38,672 nt of DNA, taken from the IMG/VR virus record IMGVR_UViG_3300037247_000508, positions 1 to 38,672 of that record; one strand, written 5' to 3'. The notes under the pieces are model-generated. The model ran no database searches. It was given only the letters and a program-made list of their open reading frames with translations, and was not told the DNA's origin. This document shows positions 17,485 through 23,608 of the stretch, in pieces (the stretch's first letter is position 1; each line of letters opens with the position of its first letter). The stretch comes from a virus. The position numbers and the translations under genes are program-made.

Positions 17485-17878
17485 TCAAACACCGCTGGTA
17501 AAAAATAGTGGGGTAGTTATGATGGAAGTTATGGAAAAAATAAGAGAAAAAATTGATAGCACCAGAGAAGAAGTAATTAAACTTGGCACCCGGCAGGAAG
17601 AAGACAGAAAGCGGCATGATGAAAGACACCTTGAAAATCAGGATTGGCGCAAAGAGCATAACAGAAAACACGATGATATCATGAAACAACTTGAAGAAAT
17701 TGATCAGCATACATCCAATTTATCACAAATTGAACCTTCAAAACCAATTGATAAAAACAGAATGATGACATTTGGTTTTATTATATTCATTTTGTTAATT
17801 GCACTTATATATGGTCTAACAGGTAATGAAATGCCTTCAGTGGGTGACATTGCAAATATTGCCGGTGGTGTACAATGA
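17471..17878 (+). CDS. Coiled-coil protein with C-terminal membrane anchor
   Basis: 135 residues. A charged helical region (about 20-85; many Arg/Glu/His) is followed by one hydrophobic segment MTFGFIIFILLIALIYGLTG and a short tail. This topology is like haemolysin XhlA-type or accessory lysis proteins, which act with holins. ATG 17471 lies within the end of the previous gene; internal ATGs at codons 17-18 are possible starts. The stop overlaps the endolysin start (ATGA). Confidence 0.5.
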   Translation: MPQANQTPLVKNSGVVMMEVMEKIREKIDSTREEVIKLGTRQEEDRKRHDERHLENQDWRKEHNRKHDDIMKQLEEIDQHTSNLSQIEPSKPIDKNRMMTFGFIIFILLIALIYGLTGNEMPSVGDIANIAGGVQ

Positions 17879-18384
17879 AAATTGATCAATATTTATATGA
17901 TGAAATAAGGCCCGCTTTAAAGCAAATGGATTTATGGTCCCTTTCTGCTGAAAAGATTTTGATAATGATTGCAAGTCATGAATCATCAGGTTTAAAACAC
18001 CGCAAGCAAATTAAAGGACCGGCATTAAGTTATTTTCAAATTGAACCATCAACCTTTAAAGATATATGGGACAGATATCTGAAAGCAAGAAAGCATTATA
18101 AAAGCCTGGTTGCGCAATTTCTGCCGGCAGACGTTGAAGAAGATGATATTGATCTTCTGGATGAATTAAAGAAGAATGATAAATTTGCCATTGCGGTGGC
18201 GAGAATGAAATTATTCATGATTCCGGAAACATTGCCACAAGTCACTGATGATCAGGGATTGGCGGAATATGCTAAGAAATATTGGAATACATATAAGGGC
18301 AAAGCTACCCCGGAAAAATATTTAAAAGACTTTAAAATACATGCCTTGGATAAGCTGGAAGAAATCCCTGAAGGGTGGTCTTGA
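17875..18384 (+). CDS. Endolysin-like protein (lytic transglycosylase-type)
   Basis: 169 residues. ILIMIASHESSGLKHRKQIKGPALSYFQIEPSTFKDIW has the ESS/ESG..Q..GPALG.FQ.EP plan of phage lysozyme-like proteins, with Glu36 as the likely catalytic acid. The C-terminal half is helical (AKKYWNTYKGKATPEKYL, similar to W..Y.T..G in the same group). No signal peptide or anchor is seen, so export would depend on the holin. It is flanked by membrane proteins and spanins, which supports a role in peptidoglycan cleavage. Confidence 0.72.
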   Translation: MKIDQYLYDEIRPALKQMDLWSLSAEKILIMIASHESSGLKHRKQIKGPALSYFQIEPSTFKDIWDRYLKARKHYKSLVAQFLPADVEEDDIDLLDELKKNDKFAIAVARMKLFMIPETLPQVTDDQGLAEYAKKYWNTYKGKATPEKYLKDFKIHALDKLEEIPEGWS

Positions 18385-18831
18385 ATGTTTGCAAAAATAT
18401 TTGGTGGTATAGCGGCAGTTTCGGCAATTGCCGCTTTATTATTTTGGGGCTTATGGAATAGTGAGAAGGTAAAAAGTAAAGAGCTTGAAAACAGATTAGT
18501 ATTATCAATTGAAAATACTGAAACATTAAAAGATGAATTAAAAAATAATTCTGATCAAATGGTAATGCTTATTGACCTTCAATCAAAAAATATGGATATG
18601 ATAAATGACCAGATTGCTAAAAATGATAGGATCGATGCAGAAAAGAACACTGCACTGGCAGAGAACAGACAAATGCGGGCTGATGAAGCTTACAAGGCCC
18701 TGCAGCAGCCTTTTGAAAGGGGTAATGCTGCTTCTGATCGTGTTACTAAGCTCATGCGCGGGATTGCCGGGCGTGGACCGGATAGAGATAGTAAGAATCC
18801 CGATAGCACAAAAACCAATAATCCTAAGTGA
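18385..18831 (+). CDS. Inner-membrane spanin (Rz-like)
   Basis: 148 residues: one N-terminal membrane helix (IFGGIAAVSAIAALLFWGLW) followed by a long charged coiled coil through about residue 120, then a Pro/Asn/Lys tail. This is the signal-anchor plus periplasmic helix design of Rz. It starts right after the endolysin stop (TGAATG) and contains the start and lipobox of a second lysis gene in the +1 frame, the classic overlapped Rz/Rz1 arrangement. Confidence 0.8.
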   Translation: MFAKIFGGIAAVSAIAALLFWGLWNSEKVKSKELENRLVLSIENTETLKDELKNNSDQMVMLIDLQSKNMDMINDQIAKNDRIDAEKNTALAENRQMRADEAYKALQQPFERGNAASDRVTKLMRGIAGRGPDRDSKNPDSTKTNNPK

Positions 18832-19189
18832 TATTTTAAACCCGGATCCACAAGGGCCCAGAATGTACGTCCTGGAACGTCAGTTTGCCAGCAATTTAAT
18901 TGAAGCATGTGAAGATTATCAGGAAGTAGGTAATGAAGGGCGGCTAACACTTGAAGAAATACAGATTGCCTATCCTGGGGTTGATGAACAATATGCCTGT
19001 AATTTTGCTATATATGGTTCATCACCGGAAGATCAATTAGATTTTGAAGCGGAATTAATTGAACTGGAAGCTTATGCAGATAAATTAAGATCAAGAATTG
19101 AATTTTACATTCAGCAGCTTCTTAATCAGTACGAATCATTCAATATACCAATGGGGGATAATAAAAAAATAATGGAGCTAGAACAATGA
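18683..19189 (+). CDS. Outer-membrane lipoprotein spanin (Rz1-like), extended
   Basis: 168 residues from ATG 18683. MKLTRPCSSLLKGVMLLLIVLLSSCAG is, in short pieces, a positively charged n-region, a hydrophobic core and lipobox LSSC with Cys25. The gene overlaps Rz by about 150 bases in another frame. ATG 18725 has a better ribosome site (AAAGGGG) but would leave only 11 residues before the Cys, and 18605 is also open. The mature part is about 144 residues, far longer than usual Rz1, with an acidic helical extension. Confidence 0.72.
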   Translation: MKLTRPCSSLLKGVMLLLIVLLSSCAGLPGVDRIEIVRIPIAQKPIILSDILNPDPQGPRMYVLERQFASNLIEACEDYQEVGNEGRLTLEEIQIAYPGVDEQYACNFAIYGSSPEDQLDFEAELIELEAYADKLRSRIEFYIQQLLNQYESFNIPMGDNKKIMELEQ

Positions 19190-19545
19190 AATTAGATACA
19201 TGGGGTAAAAAAGCAACGGCAATTGTTGCAATTATTGCCCTTATTGGGTTAATCGGGACTAAGTTAAACCTTAATTGGCCTAAAAATGCCTATATGTCAG
19301 ACGTAGCAGCCGCACAAGAGCCATTAAAGAAAAAAAATGATGCACAGGACCGAGAACAGGCAAAGATAGCCACAGAGCTTTATAATATACAGAAACGGGC
19401 TATCAGAAGAGAATTAAGAGCGGTTCAAAAAGAAATGGAAGGGATGGACAGCGTGCCAGATCGTTTAATTGATGATGAGGCAGATTTAATAAGTGATCTT
19501 GAATATTATAATGAGGAATTAAAAAAAATTAATCCACCAAGATAA
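19186..19545 (+). CDS. Single-pass membrane protein with coiled coil
   Basis: 119 residues, overlapping the Rz1-like stop by four bases. The N-terminus has a hydrophobic helix (ATAIVAIIALIGLIGTKL), followed by a charged helical region to the end (EPLKKKNDAQDREQAKIATELYNI...). It is the last plus-strand gene of the lysis/tail block and ends 30 bases before a convergent minus-strand gene; no terminator hairpin is visible in that gap. It may be an additional lysis accessory protein, but this is only positional inference. Confidence 0.5.
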   Translation: MKLDTWGKKATAIVAIIALIGLIGTKLNLNWPKNAYMSDVAAAQEPLKKKNDAQDREQAKIATELYNIQKRAIRRELRAVQKEMEGMDSVPDRLIDDEADLISDLEYYNEELKKINPPR

Positions 19546-19575
19546 ATTCATTTATTTTCCCTATTAGCACTTTCA

Positions 19576-19821
19576 TCATTTAGGAAAAATATTATTATCA
19601 TTTCTATCAAAAAAAAGTTTAAAATTGTATTTTAATTTCAGATAAAAAGATAAAATCAATATACTACCTAATGTAAATATTATAGTTTGAAATGGCCATT
19701 TATACAAAAGATAAAGCCATAACCACGGTGCAGCAATTAAAATAAAATATCCCAAGAATTTTAACCATCCTCTTATTTTCAAATAATTGTGAACTTCTGT
19801 TATTTCTTCTTTTTCAGTCAT
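19576..19821 (-). CDS. Small membrane protein, unknown
   Basis: 81 residues with two hydrophobic segments (FLGYFILIAAPWLWLYLLY and FQTIIFTLGSILILSFYL) and a charged N-terminus. GAGG lies before the ATG. It is the last gene of the leftward block. No family is recognised; membrane accessory proteins such as superinfection-exclusion factors often have this form, but nothing here proves that role. Confidence 0.5.
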   Translation of the reverse strand: MTEKEEITEVHNYLKIRGWLKFLGYFILIAAPWLWLYLLYKWPFQTIIFTLGSILILSFYLKLKYNFKLFFDRNDNNIFPK

Positions 19822-19830
19822 AATAAAACC

Positions 19831-20361
19831 TCAATCTTCATTAATTTTATAAAGCCTTTTAATACAATCTGGTGATTTATTTACCACATTATTTTCTGAC
19901 TTATTATTTTCTCTTTTTAAATATCTGACTTGTTCACCGGACAAAGAACCTCTTTGAAACTTATGCATCTCTATCAAAGTAGATTTTTTTGTATAAAAAT
20001 AATCAGGAATATAAATTATAAATTCATCTTCTTTTAATGAAATATCACATTGACGAATATTTATAGGTTCATCAATCATATCTTTTAATAATGGAACATC
20101 AATTCTGCAACTATTGCCGGCATGGCCGTGTGTAACTAGTAACCAGTCCCCATTGATAATTTTAAGGGATCTTTCATCATCATCTGTGCCCACATAAAGA
20201 TCAATATAATCACCTGGATTTATATTAAATTTCTTCAAAAAATCAATCTTGGCAGTAATTCTTAGCCTGAAAGACTTTTTATATTTTACAAGGCTGATGG
20301 CCACATTTTCCCATCTTTTATAATGTACAGACATTCCAAATTTTTTAAAACCCATAATCAT
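19831..20361 (-). CDS. Unknown protein, leftward block
   Basis: 176 residues, mixed alpha/beta: FRLRITAKIDFLKKFNINPGDYIDLYVGTDDDERSLKIINGDW looks like a SpoVT/AbrB-type or swapped-hairpin sheet (I.P.G....D.DE..L.I). The C-terminal region (FQRGSLSGEQVRYLKRE) could be a small helical DNA-binding segment (CIKRLYKINED end). AAGGA precedes ATG 20361; a second ATG follows two codons later. The first codons overlap the upstream gene's stop. Function unknown. Confidence 0.5.
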   Translation of the reverse strand: MIMGFKKFGMSVHYKRWENVAISLVKYKKSFRLRITAKIDFLKKFNINPGDYIDLYVGTDDDERSLKIINGDWLLVTHGHAGNSCRIDVPLLKDMIDEPINIRQCDISLKEDEFIIYIPDYFYTKKSTLIEMHKFQRGSLSGEQVRYLKRENNKSENNVVNKSPDCIKRLYKINED

Positions 20362-20588
20362 AAATCCTTATTAAAATTAAATTCCATTTTTTCAGCTTTT
20401 TTTAGATATTCCATACAGTCAATAATATCTTTTTTCCATGAACAGATACCAATATAATCCACATATTTGACTTCAATAAGCTTTCTATCTTTAGCCCCAT
20501 TAAATTGACCAATATAAAAAATGAAAGTCATACTGATGATAATTAAAATTGACATTTTTATAAACGAGATAATTTTGGAAAGTGGCAT
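20358..20588 (-). CDS. Small single-pass membrane protein
   Basis: 76 residues. One N-terminal helix (MSILIIISMTFIFYIGQF), then a soluble tail with two cysteines (IGICSWKKDIIDCMEYLKKAEKM). The pattern C-x7-C-x3-L is shared with the neighbouring gene product at 20599-20862 (ICIEKRDYLKCYDHILEALKK), so the two may be diverged paralogues. AAAGGA precedes the start. Function unknown. Confidence 0.5.
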   Translation of the reverse strand: MPLSKIISFIKMSILIIISMTFIFYIGQFNGAKDRKLIEVKYVDYIGICSWKKDIIDCMEYLKKAEKMEFNFNKDL

Positions 20589-20598
20589 ATTAAATCCT

Positions 20599-20862
20599 TT
20601 AAAGGGATGGATATAGGGAAGGCTTTTTTAAAGCTTCTAAAATGTGATCGTAGCATTTTAAATAATCACGCTTTTCAATACAGATCTGATGTATGTATTT
20701 TACTTGCATCTGGGTTTGTAATTCTCTCAAATCACCAATGATATAACCACCAGTATATGTAAGAGCGACAAAAGCAACGCAGGCAATTAATTTAACAATT
20801 GTCCCTATGGAAATTTCACCATCTTTAAGTAAAAATAATTGCGCAGTTTTAGAAAATTTCAT
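20599..20862 (-). CDS. Small membrane protein with two-Cys tail
   Basis: 87 residues from ATG 20862, which overlaps the end of the upstream gene by 14 bases; a longer frame upstream would lie entirely inside that gene. One membrane helix (VKLIACVAFVALTYTGGYIIG), then QVKYIHQICIEKRDYLKCYDHILEALKK. The tail resembles VKYVDYIGICSWKKDIIDCMEYLKKA in the next gene, suggesting duplication. A weak ribosome site fits translational coupling. Function unknown. Confidence 0.5.
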   Translation of the reverse strand: MKFSKTAQLFLLKDGEISIGTIVKLIACVAFVALTYTGGYIIGDLRELQTQMQVKYIHQICIEKRDYLKCYDHILEALKKPSLYPSL

Positions 20863-21169
20863 GACATTGGCCAGGTGTATATTTAATAGGCGGATCATAT
20901 TGTATTTCTTTATCAATTGGTTTACCATCAAAACAGGATATATCTTTATAAAGGCAAAAGTCTTCACCTTCCTGTGTAACAAAACCGCGTCTTAATTGAC
21001 CAATACCAAACCAAGAACGATGAGCCCAAAAAACATGACCTTTTTCCAGCAATTCAGATTTTAAGATATTAGCATCATTTTGTAATGATTTAATATCACC
21101 ATTAAGAGTTTCATTTTCCTCAAATATCTTAGGATATAAAACCCGTGCGATTTTTTCTCTTAATGTCAT
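20849..21169 (-). CDS. Unknown protein with N-terminal coiled coil
   Basis: 106 residues. Helical region KIFEENETLNGDIKSLQNDANILKSELLEKGH, then an aromatic-rich part (VFWAHRSWFGIGQLRRGFV) and a Cys/His-containing tail. AATAAGGAAAAGAA gives a good ribosome site. A junction element with a GCCCA/TGGGC hairpin lies before it. No family recognised. Confidence 0.5.
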   Translation of the reverse strand: MTLREKIARVLYPKIFEENETLNGDIKSLQNDANILKSELLEKGHVFWAHRSWFGIGQLRRGFVTQEGEDFCLYKDISCFDGKPIDKEIQYDPPIKYTPGQCHEIF

Positions 21170-21184
21170 TTCTTTTCCTTATTT

Positions 21185-21216
21185 GCCCAATTAATATGGG
21201 CGTTTAGTAATTATTA
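21185..21216 (-). repeat. Junction element copy d (stop-hairpin-SD type)
   Basis: Minus strand reads TAATTACTAAACGCCC, then a loop, then GGGC, with GCCCA/TGGGC pairing (21197-21201 with 21185-21189). The TAA is the stop codon of the gene at 21204, and the ribosome site of the next gene follows. Confidence 0.6.
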
Positions 21217-21470
21217 TTTATTTCTTCAATTCTTGGTCCATAACGTATTTCTGAATGACATATTTCACTAGGAAAATATTCTGATTTTATGGGGCTATCT
21301 TTACCCTCATTTATACAATCAATATATCCAAGTGCCCGCTGTAATTTTTGTTTAGTAATCAACATCAGAATTTCTTGACTTTCTGATAATTTTTGTAAGC
21401 GGTTAATTTCATTTTGCATGGATTCAATATGATCCATTAAATCAACTTTTGATTGTTTGAGTAGGTTCAT
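21204..21470 (-). CDS. Unknown coiled-coil protein
   Basis: 88 residues, largely helical (VDLMDHIESMQNEINRLQKLSESQEILMLITKQKLQRAL) with Cys residues in the last third. GGAAAGGAAAGATA before the ATG is a strong ribosome site. It is the first gene after the 358-base gap that carries the tRNA-like element. The stop codon forms the start of a repeated junction element. Function unknown. Confidence 0.5.
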   Translation of the reverse strand: MNLLKQSKVDLMDHIESMQNEINRLQKLSESQEILMLITKQKLQRALGYIDCINEGKDSPIKSEYFPSEICHSEIRYGPRIEEINNNY

Positions 21471-21660
21471 TATCTTTCCTTTCCGTTCCCATCAATAGTC
21501 GTTAAAATGTTTTTCGTATATTCATCACCGCGCAAAACCCTCAAGTGGTTAACCTCAAGTTATGAAGATTGCAGTGGCCGAGGGAAGAATACACGAGAAC
21601 CCTTATCCGGCTTTGCCCACGCTTCACCGATTTACCAAATCGTCAGGCGTTTATTTGTTT
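21471..21660. other. Non-coding gap with small repeats
   Basis: No supported ORF on either strand. Seen here: a direct repeat CCTCAAGT (21539-21546 and 21553-21560) around the palindrome GGTTAACC (21547-21554), and a 6-bp hairpin CGATTT/AAATCG with a three-base loop (21628-21642). Short ORFs crossing this gap are translations of the tRNA-like sequence (GGIRTHGHR-type peptides) and are not genes. It may hold regulatory sites or precursor RNA for the tRNA-like element. Confidence 0.5.
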
Positions 21661-21800
21661 ACCTAGTGGTGGGATTCGAACCCACGGCCACCGAAGTATC
21701 ATTACATGCTTTGCTTCAATGATCTTGCTATGTCTCATCATTAGTCCTCAGTATTAAGCTTAACCAATTGGTATCTTATACCATACTCTGAAACACTAGG
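21661..21800 (-). ncRNA. tRNA-like element, 140 nt, with perfect T-arm
   Basis: Minus strand ends GTGGG TTCGAAT CCCAC CACTAGG T (21685-21661), a perfect T-arm followed by a seven-base acceptor strand. Its exact complement CCTAGTG occurs at 21800-21794, which would close a molecule of about 140 nt, too long for a normal tRNA. Between them lie a long D-side hairpin, AATGAT/ATCATT with a 13-base loop, and GAAG/CTTC. No standard anticodon arm was found and CCA is not encoded. Alternatives: an expanded tRNA relic, a tRNA mimic, or an attachment-site copy of a host tRNA 3' end. Confidence 0.45.
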
Positions 21801-21805
21801 TTAGT

Positions 21806-21833
21806 GCCCGAAAAACGGGCGTATAGTGTTAAT
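21806..21833 (-). repeat. Junction element copy c
   Basis: Minus strand reads TAACACTATACGCCCG TTTTT CGGGC; TAA is the stop of the gene at 21829 and the 5-bp GCCCG/CGGGC hairpin lies between it and the tRNA-like element. A further inverted repeat AACACTA/TAGTGTT (21792-21798, 21824-21830) encloses the hairpin. Confidence 0.6.
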
Positions 21834-22053
21834 CTTCTTCTGGCACTTCCGCACCCTGTATAAGAGTATAATTAGGGATAGGTGTTAATTCAAATTCTTC
21901 GTTGTCTTGAATACCGTGTGCCAACACATCACCGAATGAAATCTCAAATCCCTGAAAAATATCTCTGATGGAGCTATCTTGTAGACCGGCATATTCAGTT
22001 AAATCACTAGCTAAATCTTTTGCTTGTTTTCTTGATAAAAATAATTTTTTCAT
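21829..22053 (-). CDS. Small acidic protein, unknown
   Basis: 74 residues: basic first part (MKKLFLSRKQAKDLASDL), then acidic (GIQDNEEFELTPIP, GAEVPEED). AAGAAAGG before the ATG lies in the loop of a small hairpin of the junction element. Its size and composition resemble early phage proteins that bind host factors, but no family is recognised. Confidence 0.5.
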   Translation of the reverse strand: MKKLFLSRKQAKDLASDLTEYAGLQDSSIRDIFQGFEISFGDVLAHGIQDNEEFELTPIPNYTLIQGAEVPEED

Positions 22054-22058
22054 AATCT

Positions 22059-22085
22059 GCCTTTCTTGGCGTTTAGTAATTATTC
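22059..22085 (-). repeat. Junction element copy b
   Basis: Minus strand TAATTACTAAACGCC AAGAAA GGC, with TAA the stop of the gene at 22080 and the loop carrying the ribosome site of the next gene. The 15 bases TAATTACTAAACGCC are identical to copy d. Confidence 0.6.
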
Positions 22086-22277
22086 GTAAGCGCCGATTGT
22101 CGTTAATTTATCATTGTCAAAATCAAATGCGGTATAGAAGTATGAAAATCCTTTAATTTTAGGGTTTTCAGAATGCTCTTTCAACTTCCATTCTTTGCCT
22201 TTTTCTGGTAATGGTTCGCCAATTCTTTTGAATAATTCGGCTACTATTTCTCTATCAGTGTATTTGGATAAGCTCAT
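22080..22277 (-). CDS. Small protein, first gene of the leftward operon
   Basis: 65 residues from ATG 22277, preceded by CAGGAGAAAATA; the longer open frame to 22400 crosses the divergent promoter region and has no better start. Sequence MSLSKYTDREIVAELFKRIGEPLPEKGKEWKLKEHSENPKIKGFSYFYTAFDFD suggests a helix followed by a small sheet. Likely among the first leftward products, because it follows the divergent promoter. Function unknown. Confidence 0.5.
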   Translation of the reverse strand: MSLSKYTDREIVAELFKRIGEPLPEKGKEWKLKEHSENPKIKGFSYFYTAFDFDNDKLTTIGAYE

Positions 22278-22288
22278 TATTTTCTCCT

Positions 22289-22312
22289 GCCCGTAATCGG
22301 GCGTAAAGTATT
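22289..22312 (-). repeat. Junction element copy a
   Basis: Minus strand AATACTTTACGCCCG ATTA CGGGC directly before GGAG, so a 5-bp hairpin sits just upstream of the ribosome site of the first leftward gene. It shares ACTTTACG with the plus-strand elements and ACGCCCG with copy c. Confidence 0.6.
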
Positions 22313-22321
22313 TCATAATTA

Positions 22322-22370
22322 GTATTGACTTATTCCCTTTTATTTCATATCTTGTTTCATAAGTCAATAC
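22322..22370. promoter_or_regulatory. Divergent promoter/operator with 11-bp inverted repeat
   Basis: GTATTGACTTA (22322-22332) and TAAGTCAATAC (22360-22370) are a perfect inverted repeat with a 27-base spacer. Each arm contains TTGACT. On the plus strand TTGACT (22325-22330), 17 bases, TATCTT (22348-22353) is a good promoter for the gene at 22386. On the minus strand TTGACT (22367-22362) has only a weak -10. A protein bound to both arms would cover both -35 boxes. Confidence 0.65.
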
Positions 22371-22385
22371 ATAAAGGTTATGAAA

Positions 22386-22886
22386 ATGGAAAATAAGCAT
22401 AAAATAGGATTTATAAAACCATGCACCGGTGTTATGCCGAGCGAGAAACAGCGCAAGGAATTAGAAAAATTCGGCTGTACGGTGCATGACGATCTGCAAG
22501 CGGCACTGGATGATATTACACGGGGTGATGAAGTGTTGGTTGTTATCAGTCCGGCTGTACTCGGGTCTAAAATTCCCGAAGTCATGGCGACTTTATGTGC
22601 AAAGCAAGCTTCTCTATATAGTATAGTATCTGAAAAAGAATATAACACTTGTGATGTAAACGACATTGTAAGCGCGAGAAACGAGCTATCAGAGCGCAAA
22701 ACCGCTTATCTGGCTAATCGTACCGGAAAAGCTAAAGGCGGTCGCCCCTCAAGCTTAAGCGTGGCACAGAAGCAGGAAATGCGTGATCTAATTGATACCG
22801 GCATGACCCGCGATAAAATAATGAGCCGGTTTAATTGTTCTGCATCCACTATATCAAGGGTGTTAAATGCAGAGGTGTTTGAATGA
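22386..22886 (+). CDS. Serine-recombinase-like protein without catalytic residues (pseudo-resolvase)
   Basis: 166 residues from ATG 22386 (AAAGG eight bases upstream; ATG 22380 is too close). The whole resolvase/invertase plan is visible: KIGFIKPCTG in place of (Y)ARVST, DDITRGDEVLVV in place of L.PGD.LVV, SPAVLGS in place of KLDRLGR, the long helix near 92-112, KAKGGRP, and a C-terminal HTH (RDLIDTGMTRDKIMSRFNCSASTISRVL). The nucleophile Ser aligns with Cys13, and the motif Arg/Asp residues are lost, so recombination is unlikely. DNA-binding regulator is inferred. Its stop overlaps the methyltransferase start. Confidence 0.72.
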   Translation: MENKHKIGFIKPCTGVMPSEKQRKELEKFGCTVHDDLQAALDDITRGDEVLVVISPAVLGSKIPEVMATLCAKQASLYSIVSEKEYNTCDVNDIVSARNELSERKTAYLANRTGKAKGGRPSSLSVAQKQEMRDLIDTGMTRDKIMSRFNCSASTISRVLNAEVFE

Positions 22887-23608
22887 AACTTGATGTATTA
22901 GAATTATTTGCTGGTATTGGCGGATTTACCGAAGGATTAGAGGCTACCGGTGGATTTAAAACCGTTGCTTTTGTTGAAAAAGATGAATTTCGCCAGAAAG
23001 TTTTAAAGAAGAATAACCCGGGTGTAGAGGTGTATGATGAAGTTACCAATTTCAGATATAAAAAGAATGTGGACTTGGTTACGGCGGGTTTCCCCTGCCA
23101 GGACGTGTCTATCGCTGGAGAACGTGCCGGACTTACCGGCGAACGTACAGGGCTGTTCTGGTATGTCATACGCACCCTTTGCATGGTGGGACGGACAAAA
23201 GCATTGTTGGAGAACGTGGCAGACTTGCTTACTAACGGGCTATCAACAATACTCGGAGCCTTGGCCACGTTCGGGTATGACACGGAATGGCATTGCATAC
23301 CGGCTTCCTATGTTGGTGCCTGGCATGAACGGGACAGAATCTGGATATTTGCCGACCCCAACGAAATCAACCCACAAGGGGTCTGTAAGGGGCCGATTTT
23401 GGGGCAGTCCAACTTATCGCAGCAACTTACACGAAGCTTTGAGAAATGGGAAGGACGATCCAATTTGCCCGAGTCCAGATTTTGTAGAAAAAATGATGGG
23501 GTTCCCGACAAAGTACACAGACTTAAAGCGTTAGGTGATGCGGTGGTTTCACAGATACCAGAAATTTGGGGTAATGCAATTTTAGAAGCGGATAAAAATA
23601 ATGGGTAA
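22883..23608 (+). CDS. DNA (cytosine-5) methyltransferase
   Basis: 241 residues. Motif I LELFAGIGGF (7-15), motif IV GFPCQDVS with catalytic Cys72, motif VI LENVADLL (109-116), motif VIII HERDRIWIFA (148-157), and the C-terminal RLKALGDAVVSQIPEIWGNAI (motifs IX-X; Asp replaces the usual Asn in LGNAV). It transfers methyl groups to cytosine in a specific sequence, probably protecting phage DNA from restriction. The target recognition part between VIII and IX is short (about 45 residues). A second open frame in the same DNA (23253-23534) also looks like methyltransferase-associated protein. Confidence 0.88.
   Translation: MKLDVLELFAGIGGFTEGLEATGGFKTVAFVEKDEFRQKVLKKNNPGVEVYDEVTNFRYKKNVDLVTAGFPCQDVSIAGERAGLTGERTGLFWYVIRTLCMVGRTKALLENVADLLTNGLSTILGALATFGYDTEWHCIPASYVGAWHERDRIWIFADPNEINPQGVCKGPILGQSNLSQQLTRSFEKWEGRSNLPESRFCRKNDGVPDKVHRLKALGDAVVSQIPEIWGNAILEADKNNG

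Noticed and set aside
21507-21757. Two plus-strand ORFs with VVGFEPTATEV and GGIRTHGHR peptides
   Set aside because: These are well-known false proteins produced by translating tRNA T-arm sequence; they mark the tRNA-like element on the other strand.
22386-22886. Active integrase or invertase for lysogeny
   Set aside because: The recombinase-like fold lacks the nucleophile serine and the key arginines, so it cannot be taken as evidence for integration.
23034-23534. Separate gene in the second frame of the methyltransferase region
   Set aside because: No ribosome site and the first half is not protein-like; kept as a finding about two-frame conservation, not as an annotated gene.
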